Source: Siderastrea radians | Lineage: Eukaryota > Cnidaria > Anthozoa > Scleractinia > Rhizangiidae | DNA length: 64,000 nucleotides | Direction: 5' to 3' | Assembly: GCA_964017195.1 (NCBI GenBank) | Contig: OZ024896.1 | Coordinates: 34,678,807-34,742,806 of the forward strand | Shown: one piece after another, positions 12,401 through 24,100 of the stretch | Layout: each line of letters begins with the position of its first letter | Position numbering within the stretch: the stretch's first letter is position 1 | The notes under the pieces: generated by a model | The model's input: only the letters and a program-made list of their open reading frames with translations | The model's database searches: none | Told to the model about the DNA's origin: nothing | Translations under genes and position numbers: made by a program

Positions 12401-13790
12401 TTAACAGTACAACAGGAAAGTACCTCTCATGCAGTAGCTTTCAACTGAACTGGTCTCACCTAAGGATTCAATCCACAGTCTTATGAAATTAGAATCACCT
12501 TGTACAGCATAATAAACAGTTCCATACGAAAGAACTGCTCAATATCTTTTGTTTGAATGGTCACACTTAGGATTTTGTCTGCAGACTCAAAAGTTAGAAG
12601 CACTTTTCATGATTCTTTGTTTGACTCGAGGAGTTAGCCCCTAAGGCCTCTTTTTGTGCTGCTTGTTTAGGGTTTTTCTCGGATTTTTTTAAACTTTAGG
12701 CCTCTGTCAACAACATATGCTGCATTGTTGCATAGTAACTCACTTTGCTGTTCGGATATTTGATGGCAATCAAGTTTTTTCGAAATGTTAAATTCCTTTG
12801 GCTGGAGCTTTAGTAAGAAGAAAGAGGTACTTGCTATGTACAATTCTGCCAGTAACACTAACCCTGCTGAGTAAGGATAACCCGAAAAAATTGATGGAAT
12901 GCCTTGTAATTCATCAGTGACTGTAATTCGGTGATCACTCCATCTCTCCAAGATGTAACTCTCTCTTCCCATTTTCTCTCATTGTTTCCATTCTTTTCTA
13001 TCATTCCTACCATCTGCATATTAGTACTCACATGCATGTTTCCTTCGTCAGAAATCCTTTGCCAGTATATGTCACCTCGTACACGGTGTCTTGAGATGTT
13101 TGCCCGAAATCTAACCCCGCACTGGACCAGCTGGGGAAATGAGGTAGGACTTATGGCTGTCACTCATTAGGGTAAAACAAATTTCCTTATATTTTCCCGA
13201 TTTTACACTGACTGAAAACCAATTTTCAATGACCACGTAATCAAATTACATGGCAAATAAATATTTTTTACAAATAAATAATTTTTTTTTAATTGCCTTG
13301 TCCATAAGAGAAACTCATCATCAAGCCTTACCTCTCGGCAACAAGACAGTAAAATTGATTTACCAAGCGAAGTAAATACTGTTGCAGTTAACCCACAATT
13401 GATTAACAAAATATTATTTAAACGACATAGGTTTTTTGGGAAAAAAGAGTCATTGCTAAACTTTTTGGCGACCGGAAAATAAAATTGACGTTTCCTTGTC
13501 CAAGCATGATGAATCCTTTGGCACTTGAAACAGAAAAATGAGTTAAATGATTTTTTCTTGTTTGTTTTTTACACGGCACTGTCTTGTTGATTAAAAACAT
13601 AATTCATAAATTTTGCTTAATGCAATTATAACTAGTAATTGTTTTTAAATTTTTTATTGATTTGTCTATTTGTTTCTTTGTTTATTTGTTCACTTATTTT
13701 TGTCAGGTGTTGAAGTTCCAGAGTATGGAATACTTTGACCAGTTGCCAACAAAAGGAGAGGAAGAACGGGACCTTAATAACCCAGCCTAG
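6445..13790 (+). CDS. METTL4: METTL4, MT-A70 family N6-adenine methyltransferase (9 exons)
   Basis: Exons: 6445-6621, 7132-7197, 7646-7754, 8714-8821, 9314-9475, 9870-9945, 11142-12076, 13052-13143, 13707-13790. All introns are GT-AG and all phases agree, giving 602 aa; human METTL4 is about 472 aa. The N-terminal GFLVDH resembles the family start, which supports the ATG at 6445. The catalytic DPPW is at residues 220-223 (LVVLDPPWYNKSARRG), followed by WVTNKQKYLRF (from 260), HKKPYE (306-311), PCKIHSRKPPL and FARNLTPHWTSWGNE near the C-terminus. Known family role: SAM-dependent N6 methylation of 2'-O-methyladenosine in U2 snRNA, with a debated DNA 6mA activity. Odd point: about 180 extra residues lie between the GRF strand (316-318) and HQVICSIPC (from 526), with an NLS-like PKRKRKK (358-364) and Cys pairs. 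The exon 4 donor (AG|GTTACT) is the weakest junction. Confidence 0.93.
7875..8139. mobile_element. TIR element with TACCGTATTTTC ends in METTL4 intron 3
   Basis: The ends TACCGTATTTTCTCGATTAA (7875) and its complement (ending 8139) match at 20 of 21 positions. The interior repeats the phrase 'aataaac' with C/G-rich words ('ggccccgaataaac'). The same ends occur on a larger element at 20172-21188. No coding capacity. It lies wholly inside intron 3. Confidence 0.6.
10564..10746. mobile_element. TTAA-flanked piggyBac-like MITE in METTL4 intron 6
   Basis: Left end TTAACCCTTTAAGCCCCAAT and right end, reverse complemented, TTAACCCTCTAAGTCCCAAT. TTAA duplications plus CCC-starting TIRs suggest a piggyBac-type MITE of about 180 bp. 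Related, more diverged copies with 'gggcttaa' or 'cctttaagcccc' ends and 'ctccttac'/'taaggagaa' interiors occur near 33660-33860, 36455-36660, 40185-40345, 61925-62128 and 63720-63890. Confidence 0.6.
12440..12625 (-). repeat. ~106-bp dispersed repeat, diverged copies
   Basis: Inside METTL4 intron 7. Contains 'gtttgaatggtcacacttag', 'cagactcaaaagttagaa' and 'cttgtacagcataataaaca', which match the ~106-bp unit arrayed at 40560-40890 and, in the other orientation, at 52030-52500. About one and a half units are visible. Confidence 0.6.
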
Positions 13791-13828
13791 ACAATCATTG
13801 TGAATGTTATTTACTGTCGAAAAGCAGC

Positions 13829-13834
13829 AATAAA
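13829..13834 (+). promoter_or_regulatory. Polyadenylation signal of METTL4
   Basis: AATAAA lies 39 nt after the METTL4 stop codon, in the expected place for a short 3' UTR. Confidence 0.6.
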
Positions 13835-14036
13835 TTTAATCTAGTTTTGGAACCAGGTTATATTTTGTTTTATAGCACTCAATGTATCAGTAATCCATGT
13901 TCTACCACTGATTAAAAATGTCGTTTCGTACACTAGACAGAGTGGCCTGAAGAGAGAATGTTGCGGCCTGACGTGCATACTGGCACGATGATGACACCAC
14001 AGGTAACCAAAGCGTAATATCTCAGTTTGCATGGAC

Positions 14037-14310
14037 CTGAAAATAGGCAGTTTTCCGTTAAAAATACAAGAAAATCGAAGTAAAGTATCAACAGCTTACC
14101 TGTTGAGTGTTTGCTATGTTAGATGATTTTCTGCTTAACGGTAGCGGATCGCCATCATGTCACGACCGTCAAGCAGAAAATCACCCAAGACGGCCTCAAG
14201 AAGCTCGGAAAAGCGGTTAAAACAGCAAACACTCAACAGGTAAGGTTTTACAAACTTCATTTCCATTTTTTTTTTTGTATTTTCAACGGAGAACTGCCGA
14301 TAATTCTCGA
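14037..14310. repeat. Diverged long inverted repeat containing an exon-like start
   Basis: Left arm about 14037-14141, right arm about 14152-14310. Matching blocks include CCTGTTGAGTGTTTGCT (14100) against its complement at 14224, GATTTTCTGCTTAACGGT (14124) against ACCGTCAAGCAGAAAATC, and 'ttaaaaatacaag' against 'cttgtattttcaa'-like sequence. Weaker similarity extends to about 13995 and 14385. The right arm holds an ATG-initiated block ending at a GTAAGG donor, and the left arm carries the inverted copy of that donor region. It could be a foldback element or an inverted duplication of a gene start. Confidence 0.6.
14157..14239 (+). CDS. Possible first coding exon of an unidentified gene
   Basis: ATG at 14157 (gccatcATGT) opens a frame read as MSRPSSRKSPKTASRSSEKR and continuing LKQQTLN to a good donor, CAG|GTAAGG, at 14239/14240 (phase 2). 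The Ser/Arg/Lys-rich start is like the disordered N-terminus of a nuclear protein. No second exon was found downstream, and the block lies in the right arm of an inverted repeat, so it may be part of a repeat. Confidence 0.25.
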
Positions 14311-14939
14311 TCGAATTTCAGATCCGTGATGTCACTCGAGGGAAAGTTCGATGAGGAAATTAAAGAATCGCCTCAGATATTCGTTTTATTTCTTTATCGA
14401 CCTCGAATCAGGACAAGCGTGTTTTTCCTCAAAACACGAAAAATAGCGAAACTAACTCGGGCTTCTTTAACTGTAAAGGAGGTGCATTAACAGAGATCAA
14501 TTGCTAGATGTTAACATGGTTAAAATCCGTCAAAGTTTGTGAAACAAACTGAGCTATTTTGCACCAAAGGACAGGGCCCTTTTAACTTTTTTCTAATGGT
14601 AAGTGTCAGACATTTTGGGGGAAACTGGATGGTATGCTCTGAAAAGTTACATTCAACTATCTTCCAAGTATTAAAGAGCTCTTAGCCTTCATAAAAATGT
14701 CATCTGAGCTTGTTTTGGTACCGAAACTTGTAGCATTTTTGATCCCTCCAAAAACGCGACTTATTTCTTCAGGTTGCGAAAACTTTTGGTGGCACATGAT
14801 GAAGTACGTTAGCGTATCAAACTGTTAATTAAAATAGCTGAAGAAGTCCCTCTAATGCCCGGCTTTGTCATGAAACCAAAATAAAACACCTCTTGCCATC
14901 CTCAACAGACACGCATAGCACAAGCTGTAAAACGCACGT

Positions 14940-15130
14940 TTTGGTCTTGTTCCGGATTGGTTGAAAAAACAGCACGTTTGCTCTGATTGGTTAGGGAACG
15001 ATGCACGTTTTTATTGCAAAAGCGCAGGAAAACAGTAAAACCTGCGTCAGTCACGATTGTTCTCTGTTTGTATCTGATTGGTTGTAAACGAACGCGTTTG
15101 TTCTGATTGGTTAGGGCCCAATGCACGTGT
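14940..15130. repeat. 121-bp tandem duplication with four ATTGG (CCAAT) boxes
   Basis: ATTGG occurs at 14956, 14986, 15077 and 15106 in the repeated setting 'ctgattggttagg'. The pairs are separated by 30 and 29 bp and the two pairs by about 121 bp, so a unit appears duplicated; 'aatgcacgt' and 'gcacgttt'/'cgcgttt' words also repeat. Inverted CCAAT boxes are NF-Y type sites, which gives a possible promoter or a promoter-like repeat. The minus-strand open frame across it (14902-15186) merely reflects the duplication. Confidence 0.45.
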
Positions 15131-15526
15131 TTTTTGAACCAAACCAAACACAAAGTTACGTAGGACGACTTTGAGAGAGGTGGCACGTTATCCTAACTAT
15201 GTTTATCAGACAGTAGCGCATGAAATAATGTGGGCAAATAATGAAATATTTTGTTCTTTCGTATTTCTAAACCCAAAGATGACTCAGTAAACGTTTCGGT
15301 TCGCGAAGTCGGCAGCTAATACCATGCTATTAGCAGATGGTTCCAACCCTTTTGACCTCAAATAAACCGAAAATAAATGAATTTAGTCTAAGTTTACCAT
15401 CTCCGGTAACCAGATGATTGCTCGATAAATCAGTATTAGACGCGGGTGACAAAGAAAACAGCTGGAGCTAAATACACAAAGTGGAAAGAAAACTTTGTCA
15501 TCTTGGGCATGAAAGGTCAGACCTTA

Positions 15527-15686
15527 CCCTCTGAGCAGGCTCGACGGTGGAAAAATAACGCAAAAAATGCGGCAAGCGAAGCGAGCCGATGACAGACTGG
15601 GGAAGCAAACGCCGCCGAGATCGTTTTCTTTGCTTACCGATTTTTTTTCTGCGTTATTTTCCCCACCGCGGAGCCTGTTCGCAGGC
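15527..15686. mobile_element. Foldback MITE (~160 bp)
   Basis: The left part 'gagcaggctcgacggtgg' with 'aaaataacgcaaaaaa' is matched in inverted order on the right by 'ttttttctgcgttattttcc' and 'ccaccgcggagcctgttcgc'. Arms are about 45 bp. No coding frame and no obvious target duplication. Confidence 0.5.
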
Positions 15687-15824
15687 AAGTCATGCCTATG
15701 TTCTATTATCATAAATTATTGAATGACCATGCATTCAAAGAAAGGCTGGATTGGCTGTTGAGGAATGTTGTCTATTATGCTCTACAAGGTATTTCTCGCT
15801 TTTTACGAAGGCTGTGGAAGAAAT

Positions 15825-16145
15825 CCGAAAGTTTGACCATTCGAGCTGTATTATTCTCCTGTGGTACTGTTTATTGTACTGTCGTGCTGTACATTAATCC
15901 TAAAATGTAAATCATTCACGTGAAAGCTACTGAGGAGTATTTTCCTGTGGAAATGTTTATTACACCCCGTACCTTTTGAGTCTGTGGATAAAATCCTATA
16001 GTGTGACCATTCAAATGAAAGCTATTGAGCAGTAGTTTCCTGTGGTGCTGTTTAGTTTGCTATAAAAAAGTGTTTCTACTTTTGACTTTGTGGGTGAAAT
16101 CCTAAACTTGACCATTCAAATGAAAGCTACTGAGCAGCTTCGTGT
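15825..16145 (+). repeat. ~106-bp repeat, about three diverged units
   Basis: Units contain 'gaccattcaaatgaaagcta', 'ctgagcagtagtttcctgtg' and 'ttttgagtctgtggataaaa'. Orientation is plus relative to the array at 52030-52500. The array lies about 2.1 kb beyond the 3' end of bHLH gene A. The surrounding 16.1-18.2 kb shows no supported gene; a GC-rich dispersed fragment lies at about 16865-17000. Confidence 0.6.
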
Positions 16146-18259
16146 CAGTTAAAAGACCCTCTGGGAATGGAAGGGTTAAAAGACGTTTTACAGCAGTTCG
16201 GGCTTGTCAGCAGCCGGGATCCCATCCTTTAATATCATTCAATGCGCTAAAATCGGCAATTAGACAAAACGATCTGGATACGCCTAGCAGATATGATCAT
16301 TAATAACCTTGACGTGTACGTGCAAAGCAGACGTTGCTTGTCGCACGATCACAATTTTCCCGCATAAATTTCCCCCGAGGCTGTATTCTCATATTTAAGC
16401 TGTTCGTCTTGCTCTCCTGAATAGTCTTAAATAGAGAACAGAGAAGTCTGCCGTTTTGGCTTATGCGCCTAGGGAGCTACGTAGGGAACAGATTGTGGGA
16501 TCGAGGAAGTTTGCGTTTTTTATTATATTGAACAACCGTTTGCGTTTTCAGGTTCAAAAAGCATCAAACATGTAAAATTAAGCACTGTTTTACTGTTTGA
16601 CTTCAGTAATAGGTCGCAATTTATGTTTAGACAAATATTTGATTGATTACTATAAGAAAACGACCAGTGTTCGTATTATGCAAGTTGTCACGATGTACTT
16701 AAGAAGCTAGTTGGAGAAACTAACGTTTCGGTAGTGTAAATTTAGAGAAGCAACGGAGAACTGGTTTGAATACAACTAATTTTTGAGTTGTTTATAAAAA
16801 TAAACAGTTGTTGTCTTTTTCTGCTGAAAACGTTGATATTGAAGTGGGCCTAAAAAGAAAATTAGCCCCGGGCTGAGGCTCCCCGCACGAAACTTTACTG
16901 AGTCCCCTCCCCGGGGGGAACATGCTAAAACAGCAGTCTCTCAATGGTTATCTCTGTGGACCGAACACCACCCCCCTGAAGGATTCCCACCCATCCACCC
17001 CTCGGAAAAATTCCTTTAATATGATTGGACTAGAAACCTGGTGACTTTTTTGTTTTCAAACCTGCATGGAATAAGTTAAAAAAACAAAATTAATTGGTTG
17101 GGTGTTTCTTCCGCTCTTCTAAAGAATTCAGACAACTTTCAAAGCTTGAACGAATAATGGGGCGAATCTACTCGTCTATCTGTTAATTAAAACTGTTGAC
17201 AACTCACATTAACAAATATTTAAGTAATAGAAACTCACAAAGAGCTTTTATAACACTGGGAAATTTGAGGCGCGACTCCAGGCCTGAAGTTTTGTTTTTC
17301 GTTTTTTTCTCAACGGTGTTGCCAATTGGAATTGTCATTTCGCGTGTCTCTGTTGAATTAATTTTTCTAACGCGCCATAGATGAGCTCTACATGCGTTAC
17401 TAAAAGCCTTGGAAAAACAAGAAAATCTATCCATGTGATAAGAAAGTTGCTATAAGGCCTATTCGTGTTAGAAATTCTTGAACTTAAAGGTTATCAGTTA
17501 AAGAATCTTGGCTTTTAGCCGCCTGTGCTTAAATTCCGAAATATAAATATGACCGCTTTGGGGTGCGTGATCAGGCTAAGAAAGCGACATTAACGTCACT
17601 TTCCAATTCTTATTTTCGCTGAAAACATCGATAAACTATCCACGTAAGACCGAATCTACGCGTGTTGAAAGCCTGTTTATCCCGAATCTGTCCCAGCTTC
17701 ACTGAGGTCGGTAGAATTCAATCTCTGATAAAATCTTTATAGTTTGATAAAGAAAAAGAAATCGGAGATCTTAAGTAATCTTGCTAATGATTAGAAATAT
17801 AGCTGTAATGCACATGTTTTTGTAAACTGAATGAAGCCCGGAAGACAGAAATATATTACACATTTTTAAAATTGGATTCTTGTTCACCTTGTATGTGGGT
17901 CCTTTTTGGTATCAATATTCCAAAATCGGAAATTATGTTCCAGATGGGTTTCAAACAAACAAGCTACTTATCCACTATAAATTCAGTTTCGTGTATGTTT
18001 GTTTTAGTTGCGGCCATATCATTCAAGCAGCAATGTAATAAACTGGCCCTTTTAAAGACTGTTAACAAACATAATGCTTGAACACGACAGACAGTCTTGA
18101 ATCAGTGCTCGTGTGTTTTTTGTTTACATCTTCGAACAATCCTGCATTATTTCTGGCGTTTAGTTAACTTTCCAACCTCAATTCTTGGCCAATTTAGTCT
18201 ACCATAAATAAACTGACAGACTGTGACCATTATTGCATAAGGCATTTGCGCCTGTCAAG
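16146..18259. other. Intergenic DNA downstream of bHLH gene A
   Basis: AT-rich, with a GC-rich repeat fragment at about 16865-17000. It probably includes the 3' UTR of the minus-strand bHLH gene just upstream in coordinates. No exon-like block is recognised. Confidence 0.4.
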
Positions 18260-18772
18260 TTATTCGTTTTCTCCGTAAAGCTGTATCTCAGAGGTTAGCG
18301 CCTCCACGCTCACATGCTCCAAATCTAGCTTGGTTGATAAACCTCCACAGTCGCTAGAAGCAACTGAACTCGGAGTTGGAGAACATTCTGATGAGTCTAA
18401 GACGCAACTGGAGCAAATTTGAGGCTCATTTGAGTCCATTCCTTTCAGCACAGAACTTAAAAAGGTAATATACTTCATAGACAGCTTAAGTATTTCGTGT
18501 TTTGAGAGTTTCTTCTCCGGTGGGTAGGTTGGTAGTAGTTTTCTTAGTTCACCAAACGCCATGTTTACATGATGTTGTCTCCACCTTTCACGACTATTTG
18601 TGAAATTCCTTCGACTCTGGAACGGTGCGTCGAATCCAAAACTTATGGGTCTCCTTCTAATTGCCGTGCCAAAATATCCTACTGGTATGGACGCGCTGCT
18701 GTAGTAATAGGGGGAAATATCAGCCCTCCGAGATCGCGTGTAGCTCAGATGCGTACTATTTCGCCAAGACAT
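18260..18772 (-). CDS. TAL/LYL-type bHLH transcription factor, gene A
   Basis: Intronless frame; the first ATG is at 18772, giving 170 aa (an in-frame TTG six bases upstream is not a likely start). The bHLH domain is at about residues 55-109: basic region [14 protein letters not shown], helix 1 [13 protein letters not shown], a short PPEKK loop, and helix 2 [19 protein letters not shown]. The NSRERWRQ and KLSKxEIL signatures are those of the TAL1/LYL1/TAL2 group, which bind E-boxes as heterodimers with E-proteins. The N-terminal part is Arg/Ser/Tyr rich and the C-terminus Ser-rich and acidic, with no other domain. A TATATA at 18791-18796 is too close to the ATG to be a simple TATA box for it; an alternative TATA-like sequence is near 18875-18882. 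Paralogous to genes B and C in this window. Exact orthology within the TAL group is not settled. Confidence 0.93.
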   Translation of the reverse strand: MSWRNSTHLSYTRSRRADISPYYYSSASIPVGYFGTAIRRRPISFGFDAPFQSRRNFTNSRERWRQHHVNMAFGELRKLLPTYPPEKKLSKHEILKLSMKYITFLSSVLKGMDSNEPQICSSCVLDSSECSPTPSSVASSDCGGLSTKLDLEHVSVEALTSEIQLYGENE

Positions 18773-20171
18773 TCCCAATTGCGTGATTCGTATATAAACT
18801 GTTATTTCATAGGAAAACTCCCGTACAGGACTTCAATTGGCGATATCTGCCCTCCAAAGAGACGTGTCACCCTGCAGATATAGACTATGGGCAGCTTGTC
18901 CTCAGAGGTACGGATTATGAGTACATCTCGTGCGTGCGATAAAAACAATGTCACACTGACACGATTCACGAGTTTCCCCTGGTTTAGTTTACTGGAAATA
19001 GAAAGCCCTTGAGATAAGTTGCGCTATTTGTCAAACCGATATCTCGCCTTGTTTTGATAAATATCGAAATATTGTCATTTTGCGCCAATCCGATGTCATA
19101 TCAGTAAGCCCATATCGGTACGATCTAAAACCTTTGAGATTGGAATTAATTACACAACTCCCTCTCATACTGCAACAACGTTTTTCTTGTTTTAACGCAT
19201 GGCAAAAAAGCAAAGGCTCTTAGTAGCTGTTTTAGAGTAAAATTTTCCTTCCTTCCACTTAAAAAGGAACAATTGCAAATGAGTAGTTTTTAAAACGTGT
19301 TTCGGGGCGTACCCTTGTGGTATGAGGACAATGTTTAGTTTGCGGCCATGCAGTTGAATGGCCTGACTGACTAATTAACAAGTTACTTTTCTGTTTATTT
19401 AACCTTATAAGACAAGCAGAGCAATTATTTCTGTTTGAGAAGGCCGCTATCCGGGGTATATTCTCTAAGCAAACTACTTTACATATTTCAAGTACAAAGT
19501 AGATTAGCATGCTTGAACTTCTGCCACGAAAGCAAGTTTAAATCGACCAAAATGACCTGAAAGATCTCTGAATTGCCGGGTTTTGAAATACCATCAGATA
19601 AGAGGTTTCTAATTAGCTTAGTGTCTTTTATAATCCTGGCTAATTACGCTTAAGTTAGTTACTCGCTTATGAAAACTATTTGGAGAAGCTTATATATCCC
19701 TTGTAGATTGTAACCTTACAGGGACAAAACATGTCGGCCAGGCCAATTGATAGTCCTTTCGTAAGTAAAGCCTGGAAATTGCTGCATACCTGGTTTGTCA
19801 TGTTGAAAGAGGAATCGCTGAACAGTGAAGAAAGCAAGGAAATATAAACATGAGAGACAAAATAGCTAGGAAAAATTTTTGAGTTCTGGAAATATTGTCA
19901 TGAGACGGAATAGAACGATCTGCGATACACTTTAAACCTAGAAATCCAACACTATATACCTAAACTACTTGTCCTGTTTTGCTCTGTGGAATTATATCCA
20001 GTTTTGTTACATAGCGGTGGTATTTAGAAGTATAAAATGGAAATAGGCTAGCGAAATTTCGATATTTTTAAGGGATTCTGTACATGTAGATATGCAGTTG
20101 TACGATTTTTTGATTCGATAAAATTATCCGTATAGTTTTGAGCTCGTAAGACAAATAGCACTTTAAAGTTA
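18773..20171. other. Intergenic, upstream of bHLH gene A
   Basis: Putative 5' regulatory DNA of gene A. No second gene is visible; the open frames on the plus strand opposite gene A are shadows. Confidence 0.4.
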
Positions 20172-21188
20172 CCGTATTTTCTAGGTTAAACGCCGGGGGC
20201 GGTTATTTAAAACTCGGCCTCGTAGACTCGGCGTTTATTTATTAGATGAATTTTTCAGTATTGGAAGTTTATTTAACCAAGAACCAAATTCCAACGAAGA
20301 CCGGTTCAAAAAATGTGAAACAATGTCATCAACTTTGTTTCATCTAAGTGAATCTGGTAAGTTATTTATCAAAAAAACATCACTGACAGAAACAGTGATT
20401 GAACTCTTCTCAGCGTTACATTTCTCCGTGCATGAAACACGGAGGAAGTGTATCGGTGACTGCTCGACAGCAAACGCACTTTGCAAGCAATTTTGAACCA
20501 GGCGGTGGCGAGGTTCCTTCTCCATCAGTTCTGGGAAAGGCAAAAGTATGCAACGATTCAATTGCAAAGCACTGCTGGAGAAACCCTGGAGAGACCCTCG
20601 AGATGATCCTTGCTTGATGTACAAGCCCGCAGAAACTGAGCTAATTTGATTTAAAAGAGATCGACACGATACCAGATGCGTCGTTTGTTTCATCTGTTTT
20701 AGTATGAAGTACTTTTGTAAAAGGTAGTTTGGTTTGAATGTTAGTGAATAAATTTAAATATAATGATAGAAAGAGAACTAGTATGCAGTCACGACACATA
20801 ATCCTGATTTAATATACCCATCTCGAATAAAATCCGGGATCCCGAATAAACACCGGGGGCGTTTATTTTAAACTCAGCCCTGTAGACCCGGGCCCGGTTG
20901 TTCGAAAGCCGGTTAATGCTAACCTGGGATTAGAATTTAACCAAGGCCCGTTTTTCTCTTATTTCAAGAGAGTTTTGACAGCAAATTCAAATAGCCGTTC
21001 GAAAGCAACCAAAGTGGAAATGTAGGGCAAAAACAATTTACAGGAATCCGTATCGTTTCGCTATGAAACGGAATTAAAAATTGACGCTAATCCTGGGTTA
21101 GCTTAATCCTGCTTTGAACAACTGGGCCCCGGCGTTTATTTGAACCTGGCGTTTATTCGGGGTCGGCGTTTAATCGAGAAAATACGGT
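20172..21188. mobile_element. TIR element with TACCGTATTTTC ends, carrying a nested MITE
   Basis: The left end is TACCGTATTTTCTAGGTTAA and the right end is the complement of TACCGTATTTTCTCGATTAA. Words such as 'cgccgggggcggttattt' and 'ggcgtttattcgggg' repeat in both orientations near the ends. A second inverted-repeat element lies inside at 20890-21129. Same family as 7875-8139. No transposase frame. Confidence 0.5.
20890..21129. mobile_element. Nested MITE with GGGCCCRGTTGTTC ends
   Basis: The arms read GGGCCCGGTTGTTCGAAAGC (20890) and, inverted, GGGCCCAGTTGTTCAAAGCA (from 21129), followed by matching 'ctaacc..ggattag' blocks, about 45 bp in all. It interrupts the outer element between 'gtagaccc' and 'cggcgttta'. 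The interior has no coding frame. Confidence 0.6.
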
Positions 21189-24100
21189 ATTCAAAATGAA
21201 ACCTTGAGACATGTACGATAACGTGGTCTAACAACGTGTTTTTATTCCGGATAAAACCCAATGTTTGCCTTAAACCAACAACAACAACAACTTGTCCAAA
21301 CGGAAGCACATGAGGAAGTACTTTTCTATAGTGTTCTTGAAAAGGTGGTTCTAACTTTTCAGTCGGTGGCAGAAATCCTCAACTAAAATATTCAAATAAA
21401 AGCTATTGAGTAAATCTTGCCTCCAAAGTCAAAACCTTAAGTCATATGCGATAACGTAGTTCGAAAGTTTGATAAACTTTTGACACTGTAGGTGAAATCC
21501 TATAGTGTGAGTGTCCAGCCAAAAGCTCTGAGCAGCACTTTCCTATTAAGGTCGACCAATCTTCGATCACTAGACAAATGTTAGGTGGCTAAAATTTCCT
21601 TCCTTCTTAGATGGACACCTCTGTTAGTCTGCGGTGAGGAAAATACCTGCACGTTTACAGCTCAAACCTTCTGTGAACATTATATCCTAGTTACGAGTAG
21701 GAAATAGAGCGAACTTATTACAAGGCCGCACTTCGGCAAAAAGGCAAGTCTATTCTCCAATAATTCAACTAGTACAACTAGTACTGCTAGCTAGTCTTCC
21801 CCAAGACCATGGCTGAGAAGGCTAGTCGTACAAGTTGAAACAGTGGTCAATACATTTGCCCTCTCGCCGTAGTGCAGTCTTGCAAACAATTTGGTTTATT
21901 TTCAAGGGTCGGTGACGCTTGGCACGTGTATTCGACAATAGGGAGAGATTTGGCAACAAAAAATGCAGTGCAATTAATTCCCATGTTATGTAGTCTGCTG
22001 TATTCAAACGTTTTGTACAAATATCAGTTCCTGCTTGTCACAGGCGTTCTCGCATCACATCAGTATATTCGTTGTTTAAAGAGCGCAGTGCTGTTGGCCT
22101 GCTGTTTGCCCTATGACAGGCTTTTGGACAGTGACGTGTGATGGGGTCAAGACTGGAATCGATCATGAAGCTAAACTTTTTTAGTTTATCTTACTTAATC
22201 CAAGATAAGTTCGATTAACAGAGGTATTTCAAGGGAAAGTACAGTTGTTCCAGCACGATCACCCATGCTATTAAATTACATTAGACATTAAACGTGCTCT
22301 ATTGCAAATACGCGAATCTGCCAATAGCCATTTCGCTATTTGTAGACATTCATTGTAGTCTACTGTGAATAAGCAAATTTGATTGGCTGAATCGTCTTGA
22401 TATATTGCAAGTACTCGAATTCGATTGGCTGAATGGTCATTTTCTGTTCGCTGATACTCAACGATCGCTCGCGATCGCGCAGAAAGTGGAATATCATCCT
22501 TCTTTCTCGATGCGACTTAAATTTCGTCATTGTCCGATTGCAGTCAGTTATTAGTCGTCTTCTGGAACAATAAATCGCGTTTTCCATGAACGTTTCTCGT
22601 CCTCGTCAGTCTACATGGTGAGCAATAATCAACTCGGCTACGTGTCGTTAATTATCCCGGATCGAAAACTGGGCCTATTAGTCTTAAACTTATTAATATT
22701 AAACTCCAAGGTAGCTTCATTATGTAGCAAAATTGATGATGATAGCACATTAAACATTTAATCTACAGATTTTCAAAATGTAGTTGTCCGTATCATTAGG
22801 GTCATTTACAATAGGTTCACCGGCAAATGAGGAGTCCTTGATATAGACCTAGTCAATTGAGCACAATTGAAAAACACAGCCGGCAATCTTCTTTACATTT
22901 CAACTGCACAGATAACTGAGATAAGCACAATAGCTGAAAAGGTTATATTCAGCTCACAAACGGGATTCACTTATATTACTGTTTCTTGAAGTTTATTTAA
23001 ATCAGTTGAACGTTTTGTTCAGTCAACATCTTAAAGAGTGACTCTGAGACTTTTAAGCACGTATTTTGAACCCAGAAACTGGATCTACGTAGGGAGCTAT
23101 GTTTTAAGTCTAAGAAGCAACTTATTTGAAATTGCTGTCCTAGAACATCACCCGTTCTTCGCGCGAACACAGTACAAGCGGACTGTGGTTTCATCATGCG
23201 AACCCGAGCTATCAACTTCACAGTTAGATGCATTCTAGTGCTGTGTTTACTTTCTAAACAGTTTCCAAATAAACTAAAGAACATGCACTTATAAACAGTT
23301 CTATAAACGCTAACCTCGCTAATTTTTAAATGCGCAAAATAATCCTCAGTGCGTTCTTAGCATCATCTCTTTCAAAAGGGAACAAAACTTCACGTCGTTA
23401 GCTCGTTCGCTCATCTCATACTGTGCTCAGCTGGGGTAACGTTACAAGTTTCAGCTAGCGACTACTATCTTTGTCCCTAATTAGCGATAACCTTTTAAAA
23501 CAAGCTCATTAAATTCTCGAACCCGTAATTCCATTGCATCCCTATACAGGTATTTTCCATATTTACCTCATACCGTATTAAAGTATTAGACTTATCTACC
23601 GGTCGCATCTCTGTGAAGTTACGGTATTTCCTTCGCTGTGTCGCCTAACAGTCCGCGTCCCCAGTAAATAAGCACATAACCTGTGAGAGGGCTCCCTGCG
23701 CTATGTTTTCACATGGCGGTATTTTGTTTCACTGAAGTGTATCTAAATCCCATATTTCGCCGGTTTTTCAAAATACCCTACAACTAACAGCACCACAGGA
23801 ACGTACTGCTGAGTAGCTTTGATTTAAATGGTCACACTTCAGGATTTCATCCACAGACTCAAAAATTAGAACCACCTTGTACAACACGATAAACCATGCC
23901 ACCGAGAAGTATTGCTCAATAGCTGATCTTTGTCATCTGGTCTCAAAAGAAAGAACTATTTTGAACAAAACCATAAAGGGCAACGCATGAATTTTACTCG
24001 AACTCGGACACAATTCATCCACATAACACTGACATGAACAAGGATTTGTGATTCTTGAAGAGGAAAACGGTTTTTGCACAGCAGGAGCTATAAAGGGGAC

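Noticed and set aside
18791..18796. TATATA as the core promoter of bHLH gene A
   Set aside because: Only about 19 nt upstream of the only usable ATG, so the transcription start would fall after the start codon; it is not accepted as that gene's TATA box.
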